Below, one piece after another: positions 1 to 6,120 of a stretch of DNA of 12,117 nucleotides. Position 1 is the stretch's first letter. Every line of letters begins with the position of its first letter. The translations under genes and the position numbers were made by a program. Origin of the DNA: an uncultured Bacilli bacterium. GTDB taxonomy: Bacteria; Bacillota_I; Bacilli_A; RF39; UBA660. The stretch lies in assembly GCA_905236935.1 (NCBI GenBank), contig CAJOQL010000047.1:1-12117 (forward strand). The letters run 5' to 3'. A model generated the notes under the pieces. The model searched no databases. It was not told the DNA's origin and saw nothing but the letters and a program-made list of their open reading frames with translations.

Positions 1-1590
1 GAATCTAGATTAGAAGAAATTGTAAAAGATATTATTTTTGATTTTGAAAAGATATCAAGATTAGCACAGGGAAAAGGAACAGCAATGCTTGTAGCAAGTT
101 CAATATATGAAGCTTGTAGATATTGGGAAATATTTCAAGCTAAAGGATTTACTAAATGTGCAATAATATCATCATATTCTCCATATATAGCTGATATTAA
201 AGGTGAATCAACTGGAGAATTTACGTTATCTGATAAACAAAAGATATATGATGTTTATGAAAAAATGTGGAATAAAGCAAAATATCCAAAACTAAGAAGT
301 GATTCAGAACACGATGAACATTCAAGTTGTTTTGAAGATGATGCAATTTATAAATTTATAAATGTTCCATCAGAGATGAAACTATTAATAGTAGTTGATA
401 GGTTATTAACAGGATTTGATGCTCCGTCAGCTACATATTTATATATTGATAAGAAAATGCAAGATCACGGATTATTTCAAGCAATATGTCGTGTTAATAG
501 ATTAGATAAAGATAAAGATTTGGGATATATTGTTGATTATAAAGACTTGTTTGAAAGCATAGAAGGTGCAGTTGAAGATTATACATCCGGTGCATTTGAC
601 AATTTTGAAAAAGAAGATATTACAGGATTATTAAAGAATAGATTAGATTTTTGTAAGAGTAGACTTGATAATGCGTTGAAACAAGTAAAAGTCATTTGTG
701 AACCAATTGATGACCCAAAAGGAACTCTTGAATTTTTACATTATTTTGTTGGTCAAGAACTTAGCATAGATGAATCACGTGAGGAGCAATTAAAGGAAAC
801 AGAAAGTAAAAGAATTGAATTCTACAATGCTGTTTCAAATTTAGTTATTGCTTATACTAATATTGCTGACGAAATGACAAAAGCTGGATATACAAAAGAA
901 GATAGTAAATCTATTAAAAAACAAGTTAATTTCTATAATGCAGCAAGAGATGAAGTAATGAAAGCGGCTGGAGATTATATTGAATTAAAGAATTATGATG
1001 GTGCTATGAGATATATGATAGATAATTATATAAATGCTGATGCATCAGAATTACAATATAAATTAGATGAAGCTACTTTATTAGATGTAATAGTTGCAAG
1101 TGGAATCGAAAAAGCAACTCAAACTTTACCAAAAAATGTTAGGAAAAATGCAAAATCTGTTGCTTTAGCTATAGAAGCAAATATTGCATCAACTATAATA
1201 AACAATACACCAATAAATCCTAGATATTACAATAAGATGTCTGAATTATTAAAAGAACTTATAGATATGAAAAAGGATCAAAATTTGGATTATCAAGATT
1301 ATATAAAACATTTAGTTGAACTTGTTATGAAAGTTAAAAATCCTGAAACAAGTGGAGAATATCCTACTTCTATACATAATGTAAGGTTAAGAGGATTATA
1401 TGATGTATTAGATAAAGCTGAAAAAGAAACCATAATCTTATATGATGCATTAACAAGTTCTGTACCTAAAGATTTTATGGATTCTAAGATGAAGCAAAGA
1501 GAAGTGAAGTTTTTAATTAAAACAATTGTTAATGATGAATCTAAAGTGGATGAAATTTTCAATTTGTGGAAGAATACAAGAGGATATTAA
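1..1590 (+). CDS. hsdR: Type I restriction enzyme R subunit, C-terminal part (5' end off window)
   Basis: The frame is open from base 1, so the gene begins left of the window; 529 residues are visible. HsdR is the ATP-dependent DNA translocase and nuclease subunit of type I restriction-modification complexes. The visible part covers the second RecA-like helicase domain: a motif IV-like strand (AMLVASS, from about base 82), motif V (LLTGFDAP, bases 403-426) and motif VI (QAICRVNR, bases 478-501, with the arginine finger), then a long helical C-terminal domain that normally docks onto HsdM/HsdS. The nuclease and Walker A parts lie upstream and cannot be judged. The stop is followed 1 base later by the metallopeptidase start, so the two are co-transcribed. 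hsdM and hsdS are not in the window and presumably lie to the left. The family call is firm; whether the system is intact is unknown. Confidence 0.93.
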   Translation, partial: ESRLEEIVKDIIFDFEKISRLAQGKGTAMLVASSIYEACRYWEIFQAKGFTKCAIISSYSPYIADIKGESTGEFTLSDKQKIYDVYEKMWNKAKYPKLRSDSEHDEHSSCFEDDAIYKFINVPSEMKLLIVVDRLLTGFDAPSATYLYIDKKMQDHGLFQAICRVNRLDKDKDLGYIVDYKDLFESIEGAVEDYTSGAFDNFEKEDITGLLKNRLDFCKSRLDNALKQVKVICEPIDDPKGTLEFLHYFVGQELSIDESREEQLKETESKRIEFYNAVSNLVIAYTNIADEMTKAGYTKEDSKSIKKQVNFYNAARDEVMKAAGDYIELKNYDGAMRYMIDNYINADASELQYKLDEATLLDVIVASGIEKATQTLPKNVRKNAKSVALAIEANIASTIINNTPINPRYYNKMSELLKELIDMKKDQNLDYQDYIKHLVELVMKVKNPETSGEYPTSIHNVRLRGLYDVLDKAEKETIILYDALTSSVPKDFMDSKMKQREVKFLIKTIVNDESKVDEIFNLWKNTRGY

Positions 1591-1591
1591 T

Positions 1592-2287
1592 ATGCTTATC
1601 AATGGTTTTGATGTAGACATTCAAAGAAAAAAAGTTAAGAATATTAATTTGCGAGTATATCCTAACTTAGATATAAGAGCTTCGGTCCCAGAAAACATGG
1701 AAATGTCTTCTATTAAGAGAATGATAATATCTAAAGAAGAATGGTTAAATGAAAGATTAAAAAAATATGAAAAGCAAATACGTTTAACAAAAAGAAAATA
1801 TATATCAGGAGAAGATCATTATTTAAACGGCAAAAGATATATATTAAAAGTTGTTGATTCAAATGCTCCTTCAATTAAAAAAGAAAATGCAAAGTCACTT
1901 GTAATGTATGTTAGAAAATCATCGAGTATTGAAAATAAAGAAAAACTTATGAATTCTTTTTATAAGGAACAATTATCTCTTAAAATTAATAAATATTTAC
2001 CTGAGTTGGAATCTATAATAAAAGTTAAAAGTAATGGATATAGTGTTAGAAAAATGAAAAATAAATGGGGTGGTTGTAATAGAAAAATGAAAACATTAAT
2101 TTTTAATGTTGATTTAGCTCAAAAGAAAGATGCTGAAATAAAATATGTTATTATACATGAACTATTACATTTCATTGAAAAAAATCATAATGAACATTTT
2201 AGAGAGTTGATGGAATTCTATTGTCCAAAGTGGGGACAATATCACAGTTCTTTGAATAAAATCCTTAACGATAATAAAATGTGTTAA
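1592..2287 (+). CDS. YgjP/SprT-like zinc metallopeptidase (DUF45, M48-type annotation)
   Basis: This 231-residue protein carries HELLH at residues 189-193, with a further His at 199 (HELLH-x5-H), the zinc-binding pattern of the YgjP/DUF45 family. The conserved NKWGGCN and CPKW segments also fit. I chose the ATG at 1592 because AGAGGA lies 7 bases upstream and it sits immediately after the hsdR stop; the frame stays open further upstream, but that would overlap hsdR by about 65 bases with no family-like sequence. Genes of this family are commonly found attached to type I restriction operons, where their role is unsettled; I infer a soluble cytoplasmic peptidase acting with, or on, the restriction system. 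It is followed by a terminator hairpin, so it ends the hsd operon. Confidence 0.88.
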   Translation: MLINGFDVDIQRKKVKNINLRVYPNLDIRASVPENMEMSSIKRMIISKEEWLNERLKKYEKQIRLTKRKYISGEDHYLNGKRYILKVVDSNAPSIKKENAKSLVMYVRKSSSIENKEKLMNSFYKEQLSLKINKYLPELESIIKVKSNGYSVRKMKNKWGGCNRKMKTLIFNVDLAQKKDAEIKYVIIHELLHFIEKNHNEHFRELMEFYCPKWGQYHSSLNKILNDNKMC

Positions 2288-2314
2288 AAATCTAGAGAAA
2301 TCTAGATTTTTTTA
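2286..2314 (+). terminator. Rho-independent terminator of the hsdR-metallopeptidase operon
   Basis: A perfect 11-bp inverted repeat AAAAATCTAGA / TCTAGATTTTT (2286-2296 and 2301-2311) with a GAAA tetraloop runs into a T tract. It overlaps the last bases of the metallopeptidase stop. Because the stem is A/T-rich and flanked by A and T runs it could work in both directions. Confidence 0.75.
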
Positions 2315-2332
2315 TTGGGAACAATATATAAT

Positions 2333-2351
2333 AAAAACCGATATTAATCGG
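2333..2351 (-). terminator. Terminator of the minus-strand HTH/SSB-like pair
   Basis: Read on the minus strand, CCGAT-TAAT-ATCGG followed by TTTTT forms a short stem-loop with a U tract. The TAA stop of the SSB-like gene lies in the loop. The stem is only 5 bp, so it may be a modest terminator; it sits back to back with the plus-strand terminator at 2286. Confidence 0.6.
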
Positions 2352-2619
2352 CTCTTTCTTTATGATTTAAAAATGATATTTTTTCTGCTCTAATTATTAA
2401 ACCATTTTCATCAGCATCTATCTTTCCTTTGATAGCTATTAAAGAATTATCTTCACAATTGTTTATTATTTTTTTTGCAACATCTGTGCTAGTAATAATT
2501 GGAATAGTTAAATCTCCATCTTCATCATTTACAACAATAACTAAACAAGAAACATTATCATCAATAATTGTTGTTGATCTATATTTTCCAAGTAAAAGGC
2601 ATCTATTTAGGTAATCCAT
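2344..2619 (-). CDS. Small SSB-like OB-fold protein
   Basis: This 91-residue protein has the strand pattern of a single-stranded-DNA-binding OB fold: N-R-x-L-L-L-G-K-Y near the N-terminus, a hydrophobic strand (SCLVIVV), a basic/acidic loop, then LIAIKGKIDADENG and a final strand (LIIRAEKISFL). It is shorter than cellular SSB and lacks the acidic C-terminal tip. The start chosen is the ATG at 2619, with AAGGAGA 6 bases upstream; an in-frame TTG six codons earlier would place that ribosome site inside the coding region. It overlaps the preceding HTH gene by 17 bases, so the two are translationally coupled. Small SSB-like proteins are common on integrative and conjugative elements. The fold call rests on pattern only. 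Confidence 0.55.
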   Translation of the reverse strand: MDYLNRCLLLGKYRSTTIIDDNVSCLVIVVNDEDGDLTIPIITSTDVAKKIINNCEDNSLIAIKGKIDADENGLIIRAEKISFLNHKERAD

Positions 2620-2869
2620 CGTTAATCTCCTTATCAAAGTATGCTATTGATTTGAGAAACTCTATATCTAGATCAAAATACTTGATGACTTCCTTAGTAG
2701 GTATAGAATAAGCAGGCATGAACTTATTAGGTTCTTTCTTTCTAAATTCTTTTTCAATAGATTGTTTAATCTTGCTAGCTGTTGATGCTGAAACATTTGC
2801 AATTTTCATAATATCTTGATTAGAGCACCAGGGTTTAGATATTATCTCTAATATTTCCTTAGCAATCAC
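2603..2869 (-). CDS. Small HTH DNA-binding protein, possibly excisionase-like (DUF3173-type)
   Basis: This 88-residue protein has one clear helix-turn-helix-like segment (NQDIMKIANVSASTASKIK, residues about 18-36), then a basic stretch and a PTKEVIKYFDLD segment reminiscent of DUF3173/AlpA-type small proteins of integrative elements, which often act as recombination directionality factors or regulators. The start is taken as GTG at 2869, because AAAGGAGG lies 7 bases upstream; the longer TTG start at 2887 would include the ribosome site in the protein. It is the first gene of a two-gene minus-strand unit with the SSB-like gene. Its upstream region holds the palindrome at 2919-2942 and one copy of the TTAGATAC motif. 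Excisionase is a hypothesis; a transcriptional repressor is equally possible. Confidence 0.55.
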   Translation of the reverse strand: MIAKEILEIISKPWCSNQDIMKIANVSASTASKIKQSIEKEFRKKEPNKFMPAYSIPTKEVIKYFDLDIEFLKSIAYFDKEINDGLPK

Positions 2870-3120
2870 ACAAATACCTCCTTTCAAAAGGTATTGTATT
2901 AATCACTTATTTATTGGTATTAGTCAAGTATTTAGGACTAATTTTTATCGTATCTAAATGCTAAATATAACAAATTACAATAAAATTGCAATGATAAATT
3001 TATGTCTCACTTGTGTTCTGATTATATGAATATTATAAGATAAAACCTTATATTTTATATACTAAAAATGCTTCGTAAAAGATTTGACAAAATGATAAAT
3101 TTTCTAAGAAATCCCCATCG
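2870..3120. other. Intergenic region left of the first junction
   Basis: Apart from the palindrome at 2919-2942 and a minus-strand TTAGATAC copy at 2950-2957, this AT-rich stretch shows no gene. TTGACA occurs at 3084-3089, but I could not match a convincing -10 to it. It would form the right end of the element that carries the type I restriction genes if the junction model is right. Confidence 0.4.
2919..2942. promoter_or_regulatory. Palindrome upstream of the HTH gene, candidate operator
   Basis: ATTAGTC-N10-GACTAAT is a perfect 7-bp inverted repeat 50 to 73 bases upstream of the GTG start. On the minus strand a TTGACT -35-like hexamer overlaps its inner part, but I find no well-spaced -10. 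The placement suggests autoregulation by the HTH protein; that is inference. Confidence 0.4.
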
Positions 3121-3129
3121 CCCCCTGAA
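3121..3129 (+). repeat. Junction core repeat, copy 1 (CCCCCTGAA)
   Basis: This is the first of three exact copies (others at 4147 and 6266). A run of five C is rare in this AT-rich DNA, and all three copies lie between genes with a terminator hairpin directly downstream. Candidate recombination core or 3' end of a target gene. Confidence 0.5.
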
Positions 3130-3130
3130 A

Positions 3131-3162
3131 GAGAGTCATGAATAATTGACTCTCGTTTTTTT
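3131..3162 (+). terminator. Terminator hairpin after junction copy 1
   Basis: GAGAGTCA (3131-3138) pairs perfectly with TGACTCTC (3147-3154) across an 8-base loop and is followed by seven T. There is no gene directly upstream on the plus strand, which is unexplained unless the junction derives from the 3' end of a transcribed gene. Confidence 0.8.
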
Positions 3163-3190
3163 ATAGGAAATTACCACTTTTGTATAAAAA

Positions 3191-3206
3191 CTTACCTAAT
3201 TCTTAC
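3191..3206 (-). repeat. Left copy of a 16-bp inverted repeat, cassette 1
   Basis: CTTACCTAATTCTTAC is the exact reverse complement of 4025-4040. It also contains TTAGRTAM-type units on the minus strand, 11 bases apart (TTAGGTAA at 3192-3199, TTATGTAA at 3203-3210). Confidence 0.6.
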
Positions 3207-3317
3207 ATAAAAGTATAGATTATGACAAAAATATATAGTAAAGTGTTGTATTTTAAGAGATTGAAAAAGTATGTGCTCTCTTCTGACAGTTTTGGTTATG
3301 TAAATGATTGTTAAATA

Positions 3318-3348
3318 ATTTGCTTTTAAAGCAAATATAAGTTATAAT
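3318..3348 (+). promoter_or_regulatory. Promoter with overlapping 19-bp palindromic operator
   Basis: TTGCTT (3320-3325), a 17-base spacer and TATAAT (3343-3348) form a sigma-A type promoter for the gene at 3372. A perfect palindrome, ATTTGCTTT-T-AAAGCAAAT (3318-3336), lies over the -35 box, where a bound repressor would block RNA polymerase. No regulator gene lies inside this cassette. Confidence 0.7.
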
Positions 3349-3371
3349 TTCTTAGAAAGGAAGGATAAAAA

Positions 3372-4001
3372 GTGGAACAAGAAAAGAGTAAAAAAGTATT
3401 AATAGGAGTGTTAATTGCAATTATAGTTTTACTATTGTGTGTAGTTCTTTATTTATTATTTGGAAAGGATATGTTGAATAGTAAAACTAATGATAATTCT
3501 ACTACGACCACTACAACAAAAATTGATAACAATATTGTTCAAAGTAATAATACTAAATCTGCTGATGAGCTATATAATGAATATTTATCTAATTTAAAAA
3601 CTGGGATAACAAGTAAGTATGATACATATTCTAATAATGTTGTTACTGGCAAGAGTATGTATTTAGATACTGGTTATGAATTTACTATAAAAAAGAATTT
3701 AGATTTAGTATTTACAACAGCAAACAAGAAATTTTCTGATCATAAAATTAGTGAAAATGTATTAAATATGTTCTTAATTGATGTAGGAAATGGTGGGTAC
3801 ACATATTTATATTTTATCAAAACAGATGGAAGTTTAAACAAAATGTGTATTGATTGTTTAAACGAAAATAATACTGTTAAAGTTGAAAAAGAAAATAAAA
3901 AGAATATAGTTAATATTACTCAAGGATTGTTTGATTATGAATTTAGTGGCGCTCCTGGTCCAATATTCATAGATATTAATGGAAATGTTGAAACTGAATA
4001 G
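3372..4001 (+). CDS. Membrane-anchored protein of unknown function
   Basis: I do not recognise this 209-residue protein. It begins with a short basic stretch, a single hydrophobic segment (residues about 9-30) and then a hydrophilic, Thr-rich linker (six Thr at 44-49), so it is predicted to be anchored in the membrane with the C-terminal domain outside. No lipobox is apparent; Cys23 lies inside the membrane segment. The exterior domain has a CIDC pair (Cys159, Cys162), which could form a disulfide or bind metal. The start is GTG at 3372, with AAAGGAAGG just upstream. It has its own promoter and terminator and is the only gene between two junction repeats. A role in surface exclusion, defence or as a cargo protein is possible but unsupported. 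Confidence 0.8.
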   Translation: MEQEKSKKVLIGVLIAIIVLLLCVVLYLLFGKDMLNSKTNDNSTTTTTTKIDNNIVQSNNTKSADELYNEYLSNLKTGITSKYDTYSNNVVTGKSMYLDTGYEFTIKKNLDLVFTTANKKFSDHKISENVLNMFLIDVGNGGYTYLYFIKTDGSLNKMCIDCLNENNTVKVEKENKKNIVNITQGLFDYEFSGAPGPIFIDINGNVETE

Positions 4002-4022
4002 CAAGTAACTATTCAGTTTTTT
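3991..4022 (+). terminator. Terminator of the membrane-protein gene
   Basis: AAACTGAATAG (3991-4001) pairs perfectly with CTATTCAGTTT (4009-4019) across a 7-base loop, followed by further T. The TAG stop codon of the gene is the last part of the left arm. Confidence 0.85.
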
Positions 4023-4040
4023 AGGTAAGAATTAGGTAAG
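4021..4040 (+). repeat. TTAGGTAA pair and right copy of the 16-bp inverted repeat, cassette 1
   Basis: Two TTAGGTAA units (4021-4028 and 4032-4039) lie exactly 11 bases apart. The 16-mer at 4025-4040 is the reverse complement of 3191-3206, so cassette 1 has matching outward-oriented motifs at both ends. Confidence 0.6.
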
Positions 4041-4084
4041 AGAAAAGCAAAATGTACTAACAAGATATAACATAAAATAACAAC

Positions 4085-4113
4085 TTTTAACACTTTTTAG
4101 CACATTTTAACAC
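4085..4113 (+). repeat. Three TTTTARCAC repeats with a 10-bp period
   Basis: TTTTAACAC, TTTTAGCAC and TTTTAACAC begin at 4085, 4095 and 4105, exactly one helical turn apart, so a protein binding each unit would sit on one face of the DNA. The array ends 33 bases before junction copy 2. Confidence 0.6.
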
Positions 4114-4146
4114 CATTTGAACGGAAATGAACCGATAATCCACAAC

Positions 4147-4155
4147 CCCCCTGAA
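4147..4155 (+). repeat. Junction core repeat, copy 2 (CCCCCTGAA)
   Basis: This is the second exact copy, here preceded by one extra C. It lies 1,026 bases from copy 1 and 2,119 bases from copy 3. Confidence 0.5.
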
Positions 4156-4182
4156 GTTTCCTCAAAAGAGAGAACATTTTTT
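4156..4182 (+). terminator. Terminator hairpin after junction copy 2
   Basis: GTTTCCTC (4156-4163) pairs with GAGAGAAC (4168-4175) across an AAAA loop with one mismatch and one G-T pair, followed by ATTTTTT. The arm sequences differ from the hairpins after copies 1 and 3, while the layout is the same. Confidence 0.6.
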
Positions 4183-4385
4183 ATTGAAAACCAGTAATTA
4201 TAAGGGATTGCGGGCTTTTTTGTGCTTCAAAAAATTACCGTTTTTCGGTATTAGATACGAATTAGGTACGATTAAATACTTATTGAAAATAGTAGGAACC
4301 CTTATTTTATCTAGCTTTGAAGGTGGTTATTCACTTATGGAGGCTTTGGTAAAAATATGTGATATAATATTTATAGGTGATTAAA
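4183..4385. other. Leader region of the Nudix operon with extended -10 promoter
   Basis: Besides the TTAGRTAC array, the region holds TGA-TATAAT (4360-4368), an extended -10 element in place of a clear -35. Transcription would begin about 4375, giving a leader of only about 10 bases that still contains AGGTGA before the ATG at 4386. A weak 66-codon frame here is not credited as a gene. Confidence 0.5.
4251..4279 (+). repeat. TTAGRTAC array, left end of cassette 2
   Basis: TTAGATAC (4251), TTAGGTAC (4262) and TTAAATAC (4272) are spaced 11 and 10 bases apart. The array resembles the one near 6062 in sequence, period and orientation. A small inverted repeat TACCG-ttttt-CGGTA (4236-4250) sits directly to its left. 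Confidence 0.6.
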
Positions 4386-4772
4386 ATGATTATCAAAGTT
4401 GTTGCTGCATTAATAGAAAAAAATAATCAATTCTTAATAGCAAAACGCTCCACTGGCGATCCAAACGTTATAGGTAAATGGGAATTTCCTGGTGGCAAAG
4501 TGGAAGAAAATGAAGATGAAAGAGCTGCCATAGAAAGAGAAATAAATGAAGAATTTGAATTAAAAATAAAAGCAAAAGATTTTTTGATAAACAATGTTTG
4601 CAACTATCCAAATAAAATTGTTGATTTAAGATTATATAAATGTGACTATATATCAGGAAAATTTCATCTGCATGATCATTCAGAGTATCTATGGGTAAAT
4701 AAAGCTGAACTATTAGATTATGATTTATGCCCGGCAGATATTCCATTAGCTAATTATATAAAGGAGATGTAA
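4386..4772 (+). CDS. MutT-like Nudix hydrolase
   Basis: This 128-residue protein carries the Nudix box: G37-x5-E43-x7-R51-E52-I-x-E55-E56, with Glu58 where the last conserved Gly usually stands. The preceding GKWEFPGGK segment is typical of MutT/NTP-pyrophosphatase members, which cleave (deoxy)nucleoside triphosphates to monophosphates, often oxidised or modified ones. I chose ATG 4386 (AGGTGA 5 bases upstream) over a GTG three codons earlier. The next gene begins 2 bases after the stop, so the pair is one operon. Next to a modification-sensing nuclease, the Nudix protein may act on modified nucleotides; this is a guess from context. Housekeeping sanitation of 8-oxo-dGTP is the alternative. 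Confidence 0.88.
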   Translation: MIIKVVAALIEKNNQFLIAKRSTGDPNVIGKWEFPGGKVEENEDERAAIEREINEEFELKIKAKDFLINNVCNYPNKIVDLRLYKCDYISGKFHLHDHSEYLWVNKAELLDYDLCPADIPLANYIKEM

Positions 4773-4774
4773 AA

Positions 4775-6040
4775 ATGAAAGAGCAAGTAACTGAGGCATT
4801 GATTTATTACCATAACCTCAATAAAGAATGGGTTAGTTTAAAAGAAATATATAAAAAAGTAGAAGAAATTCGTGGAGTTCCAAATGCAAGTGACGGTGCA
4901 TCGATCAGAAGACTTATAGAAACACATTCTAGAGCGTCGTCAGGATTCGATGGAGAAGAATTATATATTTCTAAAGGAATTGGAACCGGATTATATAAAT
5001 CTATTTATTATGATAGAATAGAGTTTATAAATAGAATGAACATTGGTGATACTTTTACAAGAGATCAGTTAATGGCAATTTTTAAAATAAGTGGTCAATC
5101 AGGTATAATGAAAACAAATACTTTAAATGCGTTAATTCTTACAACTTCAGAAGAAAGTGTTTATGGTGATTCTACTATTGAATCAGGGACAATTCAATAT
5201 ACAGGAGAAGGTTTAGAGGGAGATCAAACTATTACAAAAAATAATAAAACTCTTTATCATTCCAAAGAAAACAATTTGCCTGTGTATTTATTTACTAAAG
5301 ATAAAAAAAGAAGATATACATTTGAAGGGAGAGTTGAACTATATGACACTCCATATCAGGTTAAAGAAAAAGATGTTAATGGGTATGAACGATTAGTATG
5401 GAAATTTCCATTAGAGATTATTTATCCTGAAAATTATGTCTTTACTAAAGATGAAAAATATAATGAAATTGTATATGAAATTGAAGAACTAGAGAATAAG
5501 GTTTACTCTGAAATAAATATTAATTCAAATGAATTAGAATATAAAGAAGGAAAAATTAATATTAGAAAATATAGAAAAACTAATAAAAAAATTCAAAGAA
5601 ATAAAAAGCCAGATTTTATTGCTGAGGAAATAATAAAAACAAAACAGGGTATTATTAATGAAAAGGTTATTTATGAAAATGAACTTAAACGCTTAATGGA
5701 AGAGGATGCAAAAGAACAAATAAAAATAATGGAAGATTTCTTTAATAACAAAAAAGAAAATGAAGGATATGATATATTATCATTTGAATTAGATCAAAGT
5801 GGAAATTATATTGAAAAATATATTGAAGTAAAGTCAACAAAGGGAGGAGAAAGCACTCCGATTGATATAACTATAGATGAAATTGATTTTGCAAAGAATC
5901 ATATTGATAATTATTATTTGTATAGAATAATAAATAGTGATAATAAAAATAGGTATTTAAAAATTGTAAGAGGTAAAGAATTATTTAATAACATTGATTA
6001 CGAATTTATCCCTACAACGTTTAAGATCTATTCTAAATAA
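4775..6040 (+). CDS. Predicted modification-dependent restriction endonuclease (SRA-like + DUF3883)
   Basis: This 421-residue protein appears to have three parts. Residues about 1-75 look like a winged-helix segment. Residues about 80-220 resemble the SRA-like domain of ScoMcrA-type/DUF3427-related proteins, with TFTRDQL, YTGEGLEGDQ (GDQ at 149-151) and a PVYLF strand; such domains read modified bases or backbones. The C-terminal part (about 325-421) matches DUF3883, a PD-(D/E)xK-like fold, with Asp333 and the core IEVKS (Glu351, Lys353), then a TIDEIDFAK...YYLYRI segment. A charged, Lys/Glu-rich linker (about 230-325) joins the last two. I infer a type IV restriction enzyme acting on modified phage DNA. 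AAGGAGAT precedes the ATG. The domain calls are from motif recognition; substrate is unknown. Confidence 0.78.
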   Translation: MKEQVTEALIYYHNLNKEWVSLKEIYKKVEEIRGVPNASDGASIRRLIETHSRASSGFDGEELYISKGIGTGLYKSIYYDRIEFINRMNIGDTFTRDQLMAIFKISGQSGIMKTNTLNALILTTSEESVYGDSTIESGTIQYTGEGLEGDQTITKNNKTLYHSKENNLPVYLFTKDKKRRYTFEGRVELYDTPYQVKEKDVNGYERLVWKFPLEIIYPENYVFTKDEKYNEIVYEIEELENKVYSEININSNELEYKEGKINIRKYRKTNKKIQRNKKPDFIAEEIIKTKQGIINEKVIYENELKRLMEEDAKEQIKIMEDFFNNKKENEGYDILSFELDQSGNYIEKYIEVKSTKGGESTPIDITIDEIDFAKNHIDNYYLYRIINSDNKNRYLKIVRGKELFNNIDYEFIPTTFKIYSK

Positions 6041-6063
6041 GGAGAGTAAAATAGCTCTTTTTT
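6041..6063 (+). terminator. Weak terminator of the Nudix-nuclease operon
   Basis: GGAGAG (6041-6046) can pair with CTCTTT (6055-6060), including two G-T pairs, with an 8-base loop and a T tract reaching 6063. It starts directly after the stop codon. Confidence 0.5.
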
Positions 6064-6120
6064 AGATACAAATTAGATACGATTTAGATATAATAAATAT
6101 GAAAAATGCGTTTTAGATAC
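6062..6120 (+). repeat. TTAGATAC array, right end of cassette 2
   Basis: TTAGATAC (6062), TTAGATAC (6073) and TTAGATAT (6084) follow each other at exactly 11 bases; a further TTAGATAC lies at 6113. A TATAAT (6089-6094) overlaps the third unit and could start a rightward transcript, though no good -35 is seen. Confidence 0.65.

Larger units (their letters stand above)
3121..4146. mobile_element. Candidate integrase-less cassette 1 (single-gene)
   Basis: This 1.03-kb segment runs from one CCCCCTGAA copy (3121) to the next (4147). It contains one gene with its own promoter and terminator, flanked by 16-bp perfect inverted repeats (GTAAGAATTAGGTAAG at 4025-4040 and its complement at 3191-3206). 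No recombinase is encoded. The boundaries are inferred from the repeated junction sequence and are not proven. Confidence 0.4.

Noticed and set aside
1299..1562. 87-codon minus-strand frame inside hsdR
   Set aside because: Antisense shadow of a well-supported gene; no ribosome site or recognisable motif.
1526..1591. N-terminal extension of the metallopeptidase gene into hsdR
   Set aside because: The extension is out-of-frame hsdR coding sequence; AGAGGA before 1592 marks the real start.
2429..2614. 61-codon plus-strand frame opposite the SSB-like gene
   Set aside because: Antisense shadow; the minus-strand gene has a good ribosome site, terminator and OB-fold pattern.
4184..4384. 66-codon plus-strand frame opening with TTG right of junction copy 2
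   Set aside because: No ribosome site, no family pattern, and it runs through the hairpin, the TTAGRTAC array and the Nudix promoter; it looks like translated regulatory DNA.
4468..4746. 92-codon minus-strand frame opposite the Nudix gene
   Set aside because: Antisense shadow of a gene with an intact Nudix box.
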